Source: CAWKPF01 sp963851415
GTDB lineage: Bacteria; Acidobacteriota; Thermoanaerobaculia; Multivoradales; Multivoraceae
NCBI GenBank assembly: GCA_963851415.1
Contig: CAWKPF010000002.1
Span: 620,001-684,000, forward strand
Direction of reading: 5' to 3'
DNA: 64,000 bases
Every line of letters starts with the position of its first letter. Position 1 is the stretch's first letter. The notes beneath the pieces were generated by a model that made no database searches, was not told the DNA's origin, and saw only the letters and a program-made list of their open reading frames with translations. The position numbers and the translations under genes were made by a program. Positions 7,301 through 16,108 of this stretch are shown here, piece by piece.

Positions 7301-10191
7301 CAACGGACTTCGACACCCTGGTAGACCGTTCGCCCTCCGAAGCGCAACTCGATGCGGTACTGGCCCCGCTCCACCCGAGTCGGCGCGGCCTCTTGTTCTC
7401 TCGGATCCTGAGGGCGATCCCGGGTGAGGTCCCACGTCACCCGATTCACCCCGGCGTGTCCGGTGGCGTCGAGGGCGCGAACCACCTCTCCAGCGTCGTC
7501 GAGCACCTCCAGCGCCACCTCGTCGCTCGCTTCTCGTAGGTAGTAGTAGATCACCGCCTCGTCGTCGGGCTCCTGTTCCCACTCGCCCGCGCCGCTGCGT
7601 CGTCGACCCAGACGGGCGTCTCGGACGTCGAACAGGTGGACCGTCTGCGCGAGCACCTCGGGGGTCGTGTCCTGGATCGGCCGCGCATCGGCGACGAAGA
7701 CGCTCCGACCGTGGGTCCCGATGACGATCTCTCTCTCACGGGGATGAATGCGCACATCGTGCACGGGAGTCGTCGGCAGGCCGCTCGTGAGGGAGTACCA
7801 GCGGGCGCCGCGATCGAGCGAGGCGTAGACCCCGAGGTCGGTACCGACGTAGAGCACCTCGGGGTTGCGTGGGTCCTCGCGAATCACGTTGACGGATTCC
7901 TGGGGCAGATCGCCGGCAATGGAGCGCCACTCGGCCCCGTGATTCTCCGAGGCGTAGAGATAGGTGCGGAAGTCGTCTTCGCGGTAGCCGGTCATCGACA
8001 GATAGACCCGCCCCAGCACGTGCCGGGAGGCGACCACTCGGCTGACCCATTTGGCGGGGAGATCGCCTCGGATGACCTGCCAGGTCGCGCCGTCGCCGCG
8101 AGTCATCGAGACGTTGCCGTCGTCGGTGCCGACATAGAGCAGCCCCGGCTGCAGCCGTGACTCGGACAGCGTCGTGATCGTGCCGAAGGGCACGTCGCCC
8201 CGGCGCTCCGGCCCCGGGTCTGTCGAAAGATCTGGACTGATCCCCACCCAGGCGTCGCCCCGATTCGTCGATTTGAAGACCCGATTGGCCGCGAAGTACA
8301 GGGTCAGCGGGTTGTGGTGCGAGATCACGAACGGAGACATCCAGTTGTAGCGCAGCGGCTCCGCCCCGATCTCTGCTTGCGGCATGATGTCGGCAATGCT
8401 GCCGTCCGCCATGTTCTTGCGCCGCAGCCGGCCGAACTGGTGCTCGTAGTAGATGAGGTCCGGGTCGAGTGGATCGGGCATGGTGAAGTAGCTGTCGCCC
8501 CCACCCCATCGATCGAGGTAGACGTGTCGCCAGGGATCCGGACGCCCGGCACGGTGCTCGTGGGTACTCGGGCCGAACGCTGCCGCGTCGTCCTGGGTGC
8601 CGCCGAAGATCTGATAGGGCTCGGCCATGTCGAAGTCGACTGCGTAGAACTCCCCCACCGGAATGTTGTTCAGGTGCAGCCACGAGTCGCCGCGATCCCA
8701 GCTGACGTGCACCCCGCCATCGTTGCCGAGGACGAGGTGATCGCCGTTCTCGGGATCGATCCACATCTCGTGGTGGTCGAGGTGAAGCACGGTGGAATCG
8801 TGCGGCAGCAGGTGAACCAGGGTTCCCTCGACCCGGCGATAGCTCTTGCCTGCGTCGCGCGAGTGCAGAAGATAGTTGCCGAGGATCCACACCTCGTCGG
8901 GGTCCTCTGGGGCGACCCGCACCAGGTTGAAGTCGTAGCCGATCGCAGTCGGCAGCGGGTCCTCGTGGACCTTGACCCAGGTTTCACCCGCGTCGGCGGA
9001 GCGGTAGAGCTCACCACCGACGACTTGCGGGCGGGACTCCTGCGCTGCCTTCTCCAGATTCCTGAGGTGCCGGGTCAGAGACTCGGTCGAGATCGTCTTC
9101 GCTCGCAGGGCACGAAGCATCGATTCGCCGGTGTGCCGTCTCGTCACCCGGTAGCGCCGTAGAGTGGCTTCCAGGGTCGCGGCGTCGAGCCCGACGATCT
9201 CTTCGTCCGACAGCTCGGCCAGGGTATCGAGGGCGAGCGCTGCATCGCCGGCTTCGGCCTCCGACTCCCGCACCGGGTCTTCTTCCGGTTCGACCGGAGT
9301 CCGGTTGTCGACGATGGCGTACATCACGTCGGGATCACTCGGCGCGATCGCCAGACCCTGACGACCGACATGCTCTCCACTGGGAAGGCCTCCGGCGAGT
9401 CGCCGCCACGTCTTCCCTCCGTCGGTCGATTTGTGGACGCCGCTACCCTCCCCGGCCTCGACGTTGTTCCAGGCCTTGCGGTCCCGCTCCCAGCTGATCG
9501 CGAACACGGTGTCGCTGTCGCGCGGATCCATGAACACATCGACGACTCCGACCCTCTCCGAGACGTACAGCACCCGCTCCCAACTCTCGCCGCCGTCCGT
9601 GGTCTTGTAGAGCCCCCGCTCCTCGTTGTAGCTGTAGTTGTGCCCGATCGCCGCGACATAGACCGTGTCGGAGTCGCGCGGGTCGATCAGGACACGGCCG
9701 ATGTGATGACTGTCTTCGAGACCGACATTGCGCCAGCTCTCCCCTCCGTCAACCGACTTGAAGACCCCGGCGCCGGCATAGGAGCTCCGCGCCATGAGGA
9801 CCTCACCGGTGCCCACCCAGAGAACCTCGGGGTCCTCCGGGTCGACTGCGATCGATCCGATCGCGAAGGTCGACTCGTCGTCGAAGATCGGCTTCCAGGT
9901 CACCCCGTTGTTGGTCGTCTTCCACAGATTGCCGGAGCCGAAGCCGGCATAGATCGTCGAGGGCGAGCCCTTCGGCACCGCGAGACTCTCGACCCGACCT
10001 CCGAGGAAGGCAGGACCGACCGCTCGCCAGGGGAGAACGCGGAAGATCGACTCTCGCTCGAGCCGGACGTGCGTCTGCCACGAGGCGCGGCGTTCTTGCG
10101 CCGTCGATGCCGAGGGGGGGGTCTGGGCGAGTGCTGTAGCCCACCCGGTGAGCGCCAGGGTCCATCCCACGACTACGACTCTTCTGCACAT
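7300..10191 (-). CDS. secreted sortilin-like BNR/Asp-box repeat protein (glycosyl-hydrolase-like beta-propellers)
   Basis: A 963-residue exported protein with a signal peptide (VVVVGWTLALTGWATALA). At least eleven Asp-box motifs (S/T-x-D-x-G-x-x-W) can be read, for example TTNNGVTW, SVDGGESW, TTDGGESW, STDGGKTW, SADAGETW, SWDRGDSW and SLDRGARW. These build one or two beta-propellers like those of sortilin/VPS10 and sialidases. Homologues are common in Acidobacteriota and are usually labelled glycosyl hydrolase, without proof of activity. Residues about 297-384 form a charged helical insertion that interrupts the repeats. The ATG at 10191 is preferred over an upstream TTG because AAGGAAGG lies 9 bp before it. 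The stop overlaps the transpeptidase start (TGATG). Confidence 0.85.
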   Translation of the reverse strand: MCRRVVVVGWTLALTGWATALAQTPPSASTAQERRASWQTHVRLERESIFRVLPWRAVGPAFLGGRVESLAVPKGSPSTIYAGFGSGNLWKTTNNGVTWKPIFDDESTFAIGSIAVDPEDPEVLWVGTGEVLMARSSYAGAGVFKSVDGGESWRNVGLEDSHHIGRVLIDPRDSDTVYVAAIGHNYSYNEERGLYKTTDGGESWERVLYVSERVGVVDVFMDPRDSDTVFAISWERDRKAWNNVEAGEGSGVHKSTDGGKTWRRLAGGLPSGEHVGRQGLAIAPSDPDVMYAIVDNRTPVEPEEDPVRESEAEAGDAALALDTLAELSDEEIVGLDAATLEATLRRYRVTRRHTGESMLRALRAKTISTESLTRHLRNLEKAAQESRPQVVGGELYRSADAGETWVKVHEDPLPTAIGYDFNLVRVAPEDPDEVWILGNYLLHSRDAGKSYRRVEGTLVHLLPHDSTVLHLDHHEMWIDPENGDHLVLGNDGGVHVSWDRGDSWLHLNNIPVGEFYAVDFDMAEPYQIFGGTQDDAAAFGPSTHEHRAGRPDPWRHVYLDRWGGGDSYFTMPDPLDPDLIYYEHQFGRLRRKNMADGSIADIMPQAEIGAEPLRYNWMSPFVISHHNPLTLYFAANRVFKSTNRGDAWVGISPDLSTDPGPERRGDVPFGTITTLSESRLQPGLLYVGTDDGNVSMTRGDGATWQVIRGDLPAKWVSRVVASRHVLGRVYLSMTGYREDDFRTYLYASENHGAEWRSIAGDLPQESVNVIREDPRNPEVLYVGTDLGVYASLDRGARWYSLTSGLPTTPVHDVRIHPREREIVIGTHGRSVFVADARPIQDTTPEVLAQTVHLFDVRDARLGRRRSGAGEWEQEPDDEAVIYYYLREASDEVALEVLDDAGEVVRALDATGHAGVNRVTWDLTRDRPQDPREQEAAPTRVERGQYRIELRFGGRTVYQGVEVR

Positions 10192-10310
10192 GTCAGCCAA
10201 CCTTCCTTGAACAGCAGGGTCTGATGGTAGCGCTTGAAATGGAGAGCCAATGTGCTATTCTCTGCCGTGGGCACCTCGGGATATCTCTATCCTCAGAGGA
10301 GGCGTGTCCC

Positions 10311-10481
10311 TTGAAATCCAGTGAAGCCCGGTCCCTCGAGCACTCGACCACTCGGCGCGACATCGTCAAGACCGCGGCGTGGATCGTTCCTGCGGTCGTG
10401 ACGCTCTCGGTCAGCCCGTCTTTCGCGAGTGTCGCCTCCGGACAGCCGATCCGAGAGACGCGTCCGCAAGAGCGCGTCTAG
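10311..10481 (+). CDS. 56-residue Tat-signal small protein
   Basis: A very short gene that begins most plausibly with the TTG at 10311, because AGGAGG sits 8 bp before it; a longer frame from an ATG at 10224 has no such site. The product has a twin-arginine motif (TTRRDIVKTAAW), a hydrophobic stretch (IVPAVVTLSVSPSFA) with an Ala-x-Ala-like cleavage region, and only about 15 polar residues after it. Small proteins of this shape (RR-D-x-x-K-x-A-x-W-x-x-P-x-x-x-T-L) recur in several phyla but have no known function. It is divergent from the sortilin-like gene and followed by a strong hairpin. Confidence 0.6.
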   Translation: MKSSEARSLEHSTTRRDIVKTAAWIVPAVVTLSVSPSFASVASGQPIRETRPQERV

Positions 10482-10518
10482 CTCGCCCCGGACAGCGACC
10501 CCGGCCTGAACCCGCCCC

Positions 10519-10562
10519 CCCGTCGAGCGCGTGACTCGCCATTGAGCGCTCGCCTCGACGGG
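10519..10562 (+). terminator. hairpin downstream of the small Tat gene, possible terminator
   Basis: CCCGTCGAG (10519-10527) pairs perfectly with CTCGACGGG (10554-10562), and inner arms GAGCGC and GCGCTC add a competing stem. No T-run follows, so intrinsic termination is uncertain. The rest of the 220-bp gap to the S9 peptidase gene shows nothing recognisable. Confidence 0.4.
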
Positions 10563-10701
10563 CGTGGCACTTCGAGGCCACTCCTCAGCGACTCGAGCCT
10601 CCTCCTTCGAGCCGGCGCAACCGCTGTGCCAGGGGAAAGGCATTAGGATTGCCTGCAAGACCGATCCATCGTTGATCTTGCGAATCCTCTGGAGGAGAAC
10701 C

Positions 10702-12744
10702 ATGAGTCGCTCTCTCCTCGCGACGACCGTTGCGAGCCTGCTCCTGTTCGCCGCCGGCTTCCCGGCGGCGGCATCCGACACCCTCGACCTCGCCACCTAC
10801 CTCGACACCGAGCAGGTCTCGGATCCCCAACTCTCCCCGGACGGCAAGCGCATCGTCTACACGCGCCGCTACGTCGACAAGGTCGAAGACTCGTGGGAGT
10901 CTTCGATCTGGATCATGAACGCAGACGGGACGAGGAATCGCCACCTCCTCGACGGTTCCTCGCCGCGCTGGTCGCCCGACGGCACCCGCCTTGCCTACCT
11001 CGCCGAGGGAGATCCTGCGGGCTCGCAGATCTTCGTGCGATGGATGGACGCCGAGGGAGGGACGACCCAGATCACCCGCGTCGAGAAGGATCCGAGCAAC
11101 CTCCGCTGGTCCCCCGACGGGGACACGATCGCCTTCGTGATGCTACAGCCCAAGGAGAACGACTGGAAGATCGAGATGCCCAAGGCGCCGGAGGGCGCGA
11201 AGTGGACCAAGGCGCCGCGCATCGTCGAGAGCATGACGTATCGCCGTGACCGTCAGGGTTTCGTCGAAGAGGGCTACCGGCACATCTTCACGACGCCGGC
11301 CGGCGGCGGCACCGCGCGCCAGCTCACCGAGGGCGACTACCATCACGGGCAGAGCGGAATCTCCTGGACCCCCGATGGTCGCGAGATTCTCTTCTCCGCA
11401 GTGCGCGACGACGATTGGGAGTACGCGTGGCGGGAAAGCGACGTGTACGCGGTCCGTCTCGCCGATCGATCGGTGCGCCAGCTCACCACACGCAAGGGGC
11501 CAGACACCCAGCCCGAAGTGTCCCCTGACGGGCAATGGGTGGCTTATACAGGCTACGACTACAGCCGGGACACCTACATCGACAGCCGCCTTCACCTGAT
11601 GAGCATCGACGGCACGGGGCACCGTGTCCTGAGCGCAGAGCTCGACCGTTCCCCGAACGATCTGCGCTGGGCCGACGACGGCAGCGGCATCTATTTCAAC
11701 GTCTCCGACAGTGGCACCCGCAATCTCTACTTCGCGAGCACTGACGGGGAGCTGAACAAGGTCACCGACGGGACCCACCTGCTCTCGATCTCCTCGATCC
11801 AGGGGAATCGCGCGGTCGGCACGTGCACCAGCTTCCACCAGCCGGGCGATATCGTGTCGGTCGACCTTCCGACGGGGGCGACCCGGCAGCTCACCCACGT
11901 CAATGACGACATCCTCGAAGGAATCGAGCTCGGCGACGTCGAGGAGATCTGGTACGACTCGCTCGACGACTACAAGATCCAGGGCTGGATCGTGAAACCA
12001 CCGAACTTCGACCCCACACGGAAGTATCCGATGATGCTCGCCATCCACGGCGGGCCGCACGGCATGTACGGGGTGGGCTTCAACTTCGGATGGCAGAACC
12101 ATGCCGCCAACGGCTACGTGGTGCTGTACACCAACCCTCGGGGCTCTTCCGGGTACGGCAGCGACTTCGGGAACGCCATCAAGTGGGCCTATCCGAGCAA
12201 GGACTACGACGACCTGATGGCCGGTGTCGACACCGTCATCGGCCGGGGCTACATCGACACGGAGCGCCTGTTCGTCTACGGCTGCAGCGGCGGCGGCGTG
12301 CTGACGGCCTGGGTGGTCGGCCACACCGATCGCTTCGCGGCGGCGTCTTCGAATTGCCCGGTGACCAACTGGCTCTCCTTCGTGGGCACCACCGACGGGC
12401 CCAACCACTGGTACCGCAATTTCGAGAAGAACTTCTGGGAGGACCCCAGTGAGCACCTGCGACGCTCCCCCATCATGTACGTCGGCAACGTGACCACGCC
12501 CACCATGTTGATGACCGGGGTCAAGGATCTGCGCACCCCCATGTCACAAACCGAGGAGTACTACCAGGCCCTCAAGATGCGCCGCGTACCGACCGCCATG
12601 GTGCGCTTCAACGAGGAGTTTCACGGCACCAGCTCGAAGCCCTCGAACTTCCTGCGCACCCAGCTCTATCTGCGCTACTGGTTCGAGAAACACGCGCCCG
12701 ACGAGGAAGGCGAGAGGGCCACCGAAGCCACCGGCGCACTGTGA
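10702..12744 (+). CDS. S9 family peptidase (prolyl-oligopeptidase-like), exported
   Basis: A 680-residue serine peptidase. A signal peptide (LLATTVASLLLFAAGFPAAA) is followed by a beta-propeller with TolB/DPP-type blades (DPQLSPDGKRIVYTRR, SPRWSPDGTRLAYLAEG, TPDGREILFSA) to about residue 420. The C-terminal alpha/beta-hydrolase domain has nucleophile Ser529 in YGCSGGGVLTAW, Asp609 in VKDLRTPM and His641 in EEFHGTSSK. The nucleophile elbow is GCSGGG rather than the common GWSYGG. It should cleave short peptides in the periplasm. The ATG has GGAGGAG just upstream; an upstream in-frame ATG lacks a signal peptide. A paralogue lies at 47855-49909 with the same domain order. Confidence 0.92.
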   Translation: MSRSLLATTVASLLLFAAGFPAAASDTLDLATYLDTEQVSDPQLSPDGKRIVYTRRYVDKVEDSWESSIWIMNADGTRNRHLLDGSSPRWSPDGTRLAYLAEGDPAGSQIFVRWMDAEGGTTQITRVEKDPSNLRWSPDGDTIAFVMLQPKENDWKIEMPKAPEGAKWTKAPRIVESMTYRRDRQGFVEEGYRHIFTTPAGGGTARQLTEGDYHHGQSGISWTPDGREILFSAVRDDDWEYAWRESDVYAVRLADRSVRQLTTRKGPDTQPEVSPDGQWVAYTGYDYSRDTYIDSRLHLMSIDGTGHRVLSAELDRSPNDLRWADDGSGIYFNVSDSGTRNLYFASTDGELNKVTDGTHLLSISSIQGNRAVGTCTSFHQPGDIVSVDLPTGATRQLTHVNDDILEGIELGDVEEIWYDSLDDYKIQGWIVKPPNFDPTRKYPMMLAIHGGPHGMYGVGFNFGWQNHAANGYVVLYTNPRGSSGYGSDFGNAIKWAYPSKDYDDLMAGVDTVIGRGYIDTERLFVYGCSGGGVLTAWVVGHTDRFAAASSNCPVTNWLSFVGTTDGPNHWYRNFEKNFWEDPSEHLRRSPIMYVGNVTTPTMLMTGVKDLRTPMSQTEEYYQALKMRRVPTAMVRFNEEFHGTSSKPSNFLRTQLYLRYWFEKHAPDEEGERATEATGAL

Positions 12745-12830
12745 GGGATTTCCCCCGCGTGACTCTGAGCCCACGGTTGCCTATGATCCAGAGGCTAGAC
12801 CGATCCGATGCAATCCAGGGAGGGGAGAGA

Positions 12831-13292
12831 ATGCCTCGCTTAGCTTCCGTGCGCACGGTCACCCTGTCGCTCGCCGTCTCGGCCGTTCTCCTGATCGTGG
12901 TCTCGCTGCTCTCGGGAGGCGAAGCCGGTGCCCAGCAAGACGACCCCCGGCAGGTGCGGATCGTGATCGCGGGCAACCCGGACCAGCCGAACCTGAGCGC
13001 CGTCCCTCCGGTCAAGACCATCTGTCGCAACGCACGCGCGGAGTGTGTCGGAGAGGTCCAGTGGCGCACGTCGGGGAGAGACCTGCAGGCCACCGAGCGA
13101 ATCGAGCTGGTGCCGAAGGAAGGCAACGACTCCTGCTTCGAGAGCCCGACCTTCACACTGACCCCGGAAGCACCGGAAGTCCTCAGCGGCCCCCCGACGT
13201 GCGAAAGCGCCTTCTGGGACTACGATGTGGTTCTGTACCGTGACGGTTCCGAGATCGCCCGACTCGACCCCCGGATCAAGATCGATCCCTGA
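12831..13292 (+). CDS. hypothetical secreted protein
   Basis: A 153-residue protein with a signal peptide (TVTLSLAVSAVLLIVVSLLSGG, cleavage near GAGAQ). The mature part carries four cysteines (ICRNARAECVG, DSCFES, PTCESAF), suggesting two disulfides, and a beta-rich end (YDVVLYRDGSEIARLDP). I recognise no family. The start is set by GGGAGGGGAG immediately upstream of the ATG at 12831. It lies 86 bp after the S9 peptidase gene and converges on the kinase gene, leaving a 16-bp gap. Confidence 0.65.
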   Translation: MPRLASVRTVTLSLAVSAVLLIVVSLLSGGEAGAQQDDPRQVRIVIAGNPDQPNLSAVPPVKTICRNARAECVGEVQWRTSGRDLQATERIELVPKEGNDSCFESPTFTLTPEAPEVLSGPPTCESAFWDYDVVLYRDGSEIARLDPRIKIDP

Positions 13293-13308
13293 GCTCTACG
13301 GCTCAGCT

Positions 13309-15918
13309 CTACTCCTCGACGCCCGCCCCCGCCAGCAGCTTCTCGAACTCGGGCAGCTCTCGTAGGGCGCTGAATTCGTCTTCGCTGGCGATCAACTCGG
13401 CGGAGAATCCCCGTTCGATCGCCTGGCGCAGCGAGCGGAGCGCATCTTCGGGCTCTGCGCAGAGCGAGTAGACGTAGGCGAGATCGTGCGCGTTCAAGGC
13501 GGTCGGAGGCAGCGTCTCCTCGAGCTCGCGCGCCGCCGGAACGGCCTCATCGCACTCACGCGCCTTCGCTCCGTAGAGCGCACTTTGCAGCCGAATCCCG
13601 ACGTTGCCGGGCTTGCGCACCATCTCTTCACGAGTCAACTCACTCGCTCGCAGATACTCGGCGACACTCTCCTCCTCCCGACCGACGGCCGCAAAGAGAT
13701 CGGCGAGGTTGCCGTGACTCACTGGATCGTTGGGCTCGAGCTCCACGGCCAGGCGATAGTAGCGTTCCGCCTTCTCCCACTTGTCGGGTCGGTCGGAGAA
13801 GAAGTACGCCGTACCGATGTTGCTGGCGAGAGAGCCTTCGGTGACCTTGCCGGGAATGCGCTCGTAGGCGTCGATCGCCCCATCGAAATCGGCTTCCAGC
13901 AGCGAAATCGTCGCGAGGTTCTCCGTGGGCTGGATGATCTCGGGCGGGGCGAGGGCGATCGCCTGCTCGAGTGCTTCGGTCGCCTCGCCGTAGCGCGAGA
14001 TGAGCGTGTAGAACACCCCGAGGCTGTTCCAGCTCAGCCAGTCGTTCGCGTCGAGGGTGGTCGCGACCCGGAGCAGAGTCTCCGCGCGGTCGAGGTCACC
14101 GAGATCGTGATAGTGGATCCACGCCAGTTCGCGGTAGGCCGCCGACGGTTTCGGATGTCCATCGAGCGCGGCCTCCATCGCAGCGATCGATTCGGTCGTC
14201 AGCCCCCGCTGGCTCAGCACCAGCGCCAGCGAGAACATCGCCTCCGATAGCTCCGAATCGAGCTCGAGCGCCTGGCGCGCCGCCGCTTCCGCCTCGTCGA
14301 GGGTTTTCACGGAGCGGTCCCGGCGATAGGTCTCCACCAGGGCCTGAGCCAGCCCGGCCCAGGCGAGAGCGAACTCGGAATCCATCCGAATCGCCTGTCG
14401 ATAGAGCTCGGCAGCGAGATCGGCACTCCGCTCATCGGGCGAGTCTCGGACCAGGCGCTGAGCCTCGAGGAACAGGTCATAGGCAGCGCGCGACTGGGTC
14501 GGACTCCGTGCGAGTCGAGCTCCCTCGGCGCGAGACAGCGGCACCGAGACCCCATCGACGATCTCCCGGGCCATCTGGGCCTCCAGGGCGAACGGATCCG
14601 ATGCCGGACCCTCGAACTGCCGAGTCCAGAGTGTGAAGTCGTTGATCAGATCGACCAGCTCCGTCTCCACACGCAACGTGTCCCCCAGTCGGACGATCGA
14701 GCCTCGAAGCAACAGGTCGGCCCCGAGTTGCTCGGCTCGCGCGCGAGCATTCTCCGTCCAGACCTCGCTGCGCGAAAGCACTCCCAGCCCGGACAATTCG
14801 CCCAGCCGGGTCATCAAACCGGCCGCCAAGCCCCGTCCGAGACTGACTTCTTCAGCGTCTCTCGACGGTGCCTCGAACGGCAGTACCGCCAGGGTGCGGA
14901 CCGCACCGCCGGTGCCCGATGAACCGCTGCGTCCGAACAGCCACCAGCCCAGCCCTGCGACGAGGGCGAGTGCCGCCGCCCCGGCCAGCCAACGGCCAGC
15001 ACGGCGCGGAGCCGGACGCTCGGAGCGACCCTGCGAACCCGTGCCGGACAACCCTTCGTCGCGAATCTCGATCAGATCCTTCCAGGCCCCCTCTGCCGAC
15101 GCATAGCGGTCCTGGGGCTTCTTTTCCAGGCAACGGGAGATGATCGTCTGCAGCTTCTCGGGAAGGTCGGGCTTCACCTCGGCGAGGGGGGGAGGTTGGC
15201 GGTAGAGGATCTGGTCGAGCAGGTCGAGATTGCTGTCGGCCTTGAAGGCCTTGCGCCCGGTCGCCATCTCATAGAGCACGAGACCGAGGGCGAACACGTC
15301 GCTGCGGGAATCGGTGGCATCCCCAGCGGCCTGCTCCGGTGCCATGTAGGCGGGTGTCCCGACAATGCCTCCCGCTCGGGTCAGCGGTGCCGAGGGAGCC
15401 TGTGTGGTCTGTTCGGGAGTGAACCTGGGGTTGACCTTGGCCAGCCCGAAGTCGAGAACCTTCGCTCCGTGATCGGTGAGGAAGATGTTGGCCGGCTTGA
15501 TGTCGCGGTGGGTGATCCCGGCGGCGTGGGCCGTGCGCAGCGCGTCCGCGATCTGGGTGGCCGCTTCGAGCAACTCTCGACCCTCGAGCGGACCCTCCTC
15601 CAGGCGCTCGGCGAGGGTTTTCCCGTACAGCCGCTCGAACACCAGGAAGTGGCGCCCCTCGTGGATCCCGATGTCGTAGATTGCACAGATGTTCGGGTGA
15701 GAGAAACGCGACGCCGTGCGCGCTTCCCTCTCGAAGCGAGCCAGGGCTCCACTGGTGGACGCCACGCTGTCGGGCAGGAACTTGAGGGCTACCGTACGCC
15801 CGAGTCGCGGGTCCTCGGCCTCGTAGACGATCCCCATACCTCCGGAGCCGAGTCGCCCGACGACCCGGTAGTGGGAGATACGGTCTCCTACGGAAAGCTC
15901 TCTTAGATCGTTGACCAT
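13309..15918 (-). CDS. membrane Ser/Thr protein kinase with TPR sensor domain
   Basis: An 869-residue Hanks-type kinase. The kinase domain fills about residues 1-285: Gly loop (LGSGGMGIVYEAED), lysine (VALKFLP), catalytic loop HRDIKPANIF, DFGLAK and APEQAAG. A single transmembrane helix follows (WLAGAAALALVAGLGWWLFG, about 312-332), then an AdenylateCyclase/TolB-like segment (RTLAVLPFEAPSRDAEEVSL) and a long tetratricopeptide region to the end (for example DPVSHGNLADLFAAVGREEE). This layout is the common PknB-TPR type of Acidobacteriota. The C-terminal part is probably periplasmic. The start is ATG 15918; a GTG at 15924 is equally close and gives two more residues. Confidence 0.92.
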   Translation of the reverse strand: MVNDLRELSVGDRISHYRVVGRLGSGGMGIVYEAEDPRLGRTVALKFLPDSVASTSGALARFEREARTASRFSHPNICAIYDIGIHEGRHFLVFERLYGKTLAERLEEGPLEGRELLEAATQIADALRTAHAAGITHRDIKPANIFLTDHGAKVLDFGLAKVNPRFTPEQTTQAPSAPLTRAGGIVGTPAYMAPEQAAGDATDSRSDVFALGLVLYEMATGRKAFKADSNLDLLDQILYRQPPPLAEVKPDLPEKLQTIISRCLEKKPQDRYASAEGAWKDLIEIRDEGLSGTGSQGRSERPAPRRAGRWLAGAAALALVAGLGWWLFGRSGSSGTGGAVRTLAVLPFEAPSRDAEEVSLGRGLAAGLMTRLGELSGLGVLSRSEVWTENARARAEQLGADLLLRGSIVRLGDTLRVETELVDLINDFTLWTRQFEGPASDPFALEAQMAREIVDGVSVPLSRAEGARLARSPTQSRAAYDLFLEAQRLVRDSPDERSADLAAELYRQAIRMDSEFALAWAGLAQALVETYRRDRSVKTLDEAEAAARQALELDSELSEAMFSLALVLSQRGLTTESIAAMEAALDGHPKPSAAYRELAWIHYHDLGDLDRAETLLRVATTLDANDWLSWNSLGVFYTLISRYGEATEALEQAIALAPPEIIQPTENLATISLLEADFDGAIDAYERIPGKVTEGSLASNIGTAYFFSDRPDKWEKAERYYRLAVELEPNDPVSHGNLADLFAAVGREEESVAEYLRASELTREEMVRKPGNVGIRLQSALYGAKARECDEAVPAARELEETLPPTALNAHDLAYVYSLCAEPEDALRSLRQAIERGFSAELIASEDEFSALRELPEFEKLLAGAGVEE

Positions 15919-16108
15919 GCTCACGCGGCTATCGCTTCGGCCCGGATTATAGGGGGTGACGGCGCAAAGGGTTCAGGGCGCAGCGGGTTGCGACTTCTCT
16001 GTCGAGAAACCCCGTCACCTCAAGCAAACGCCAGGGTCTTCCCCGGAACCACCTCCATGACCAGGAAGCGGGTCGCCTCGCCACGCCCGGAGAGAACCGG
16101 GCGGCGAG

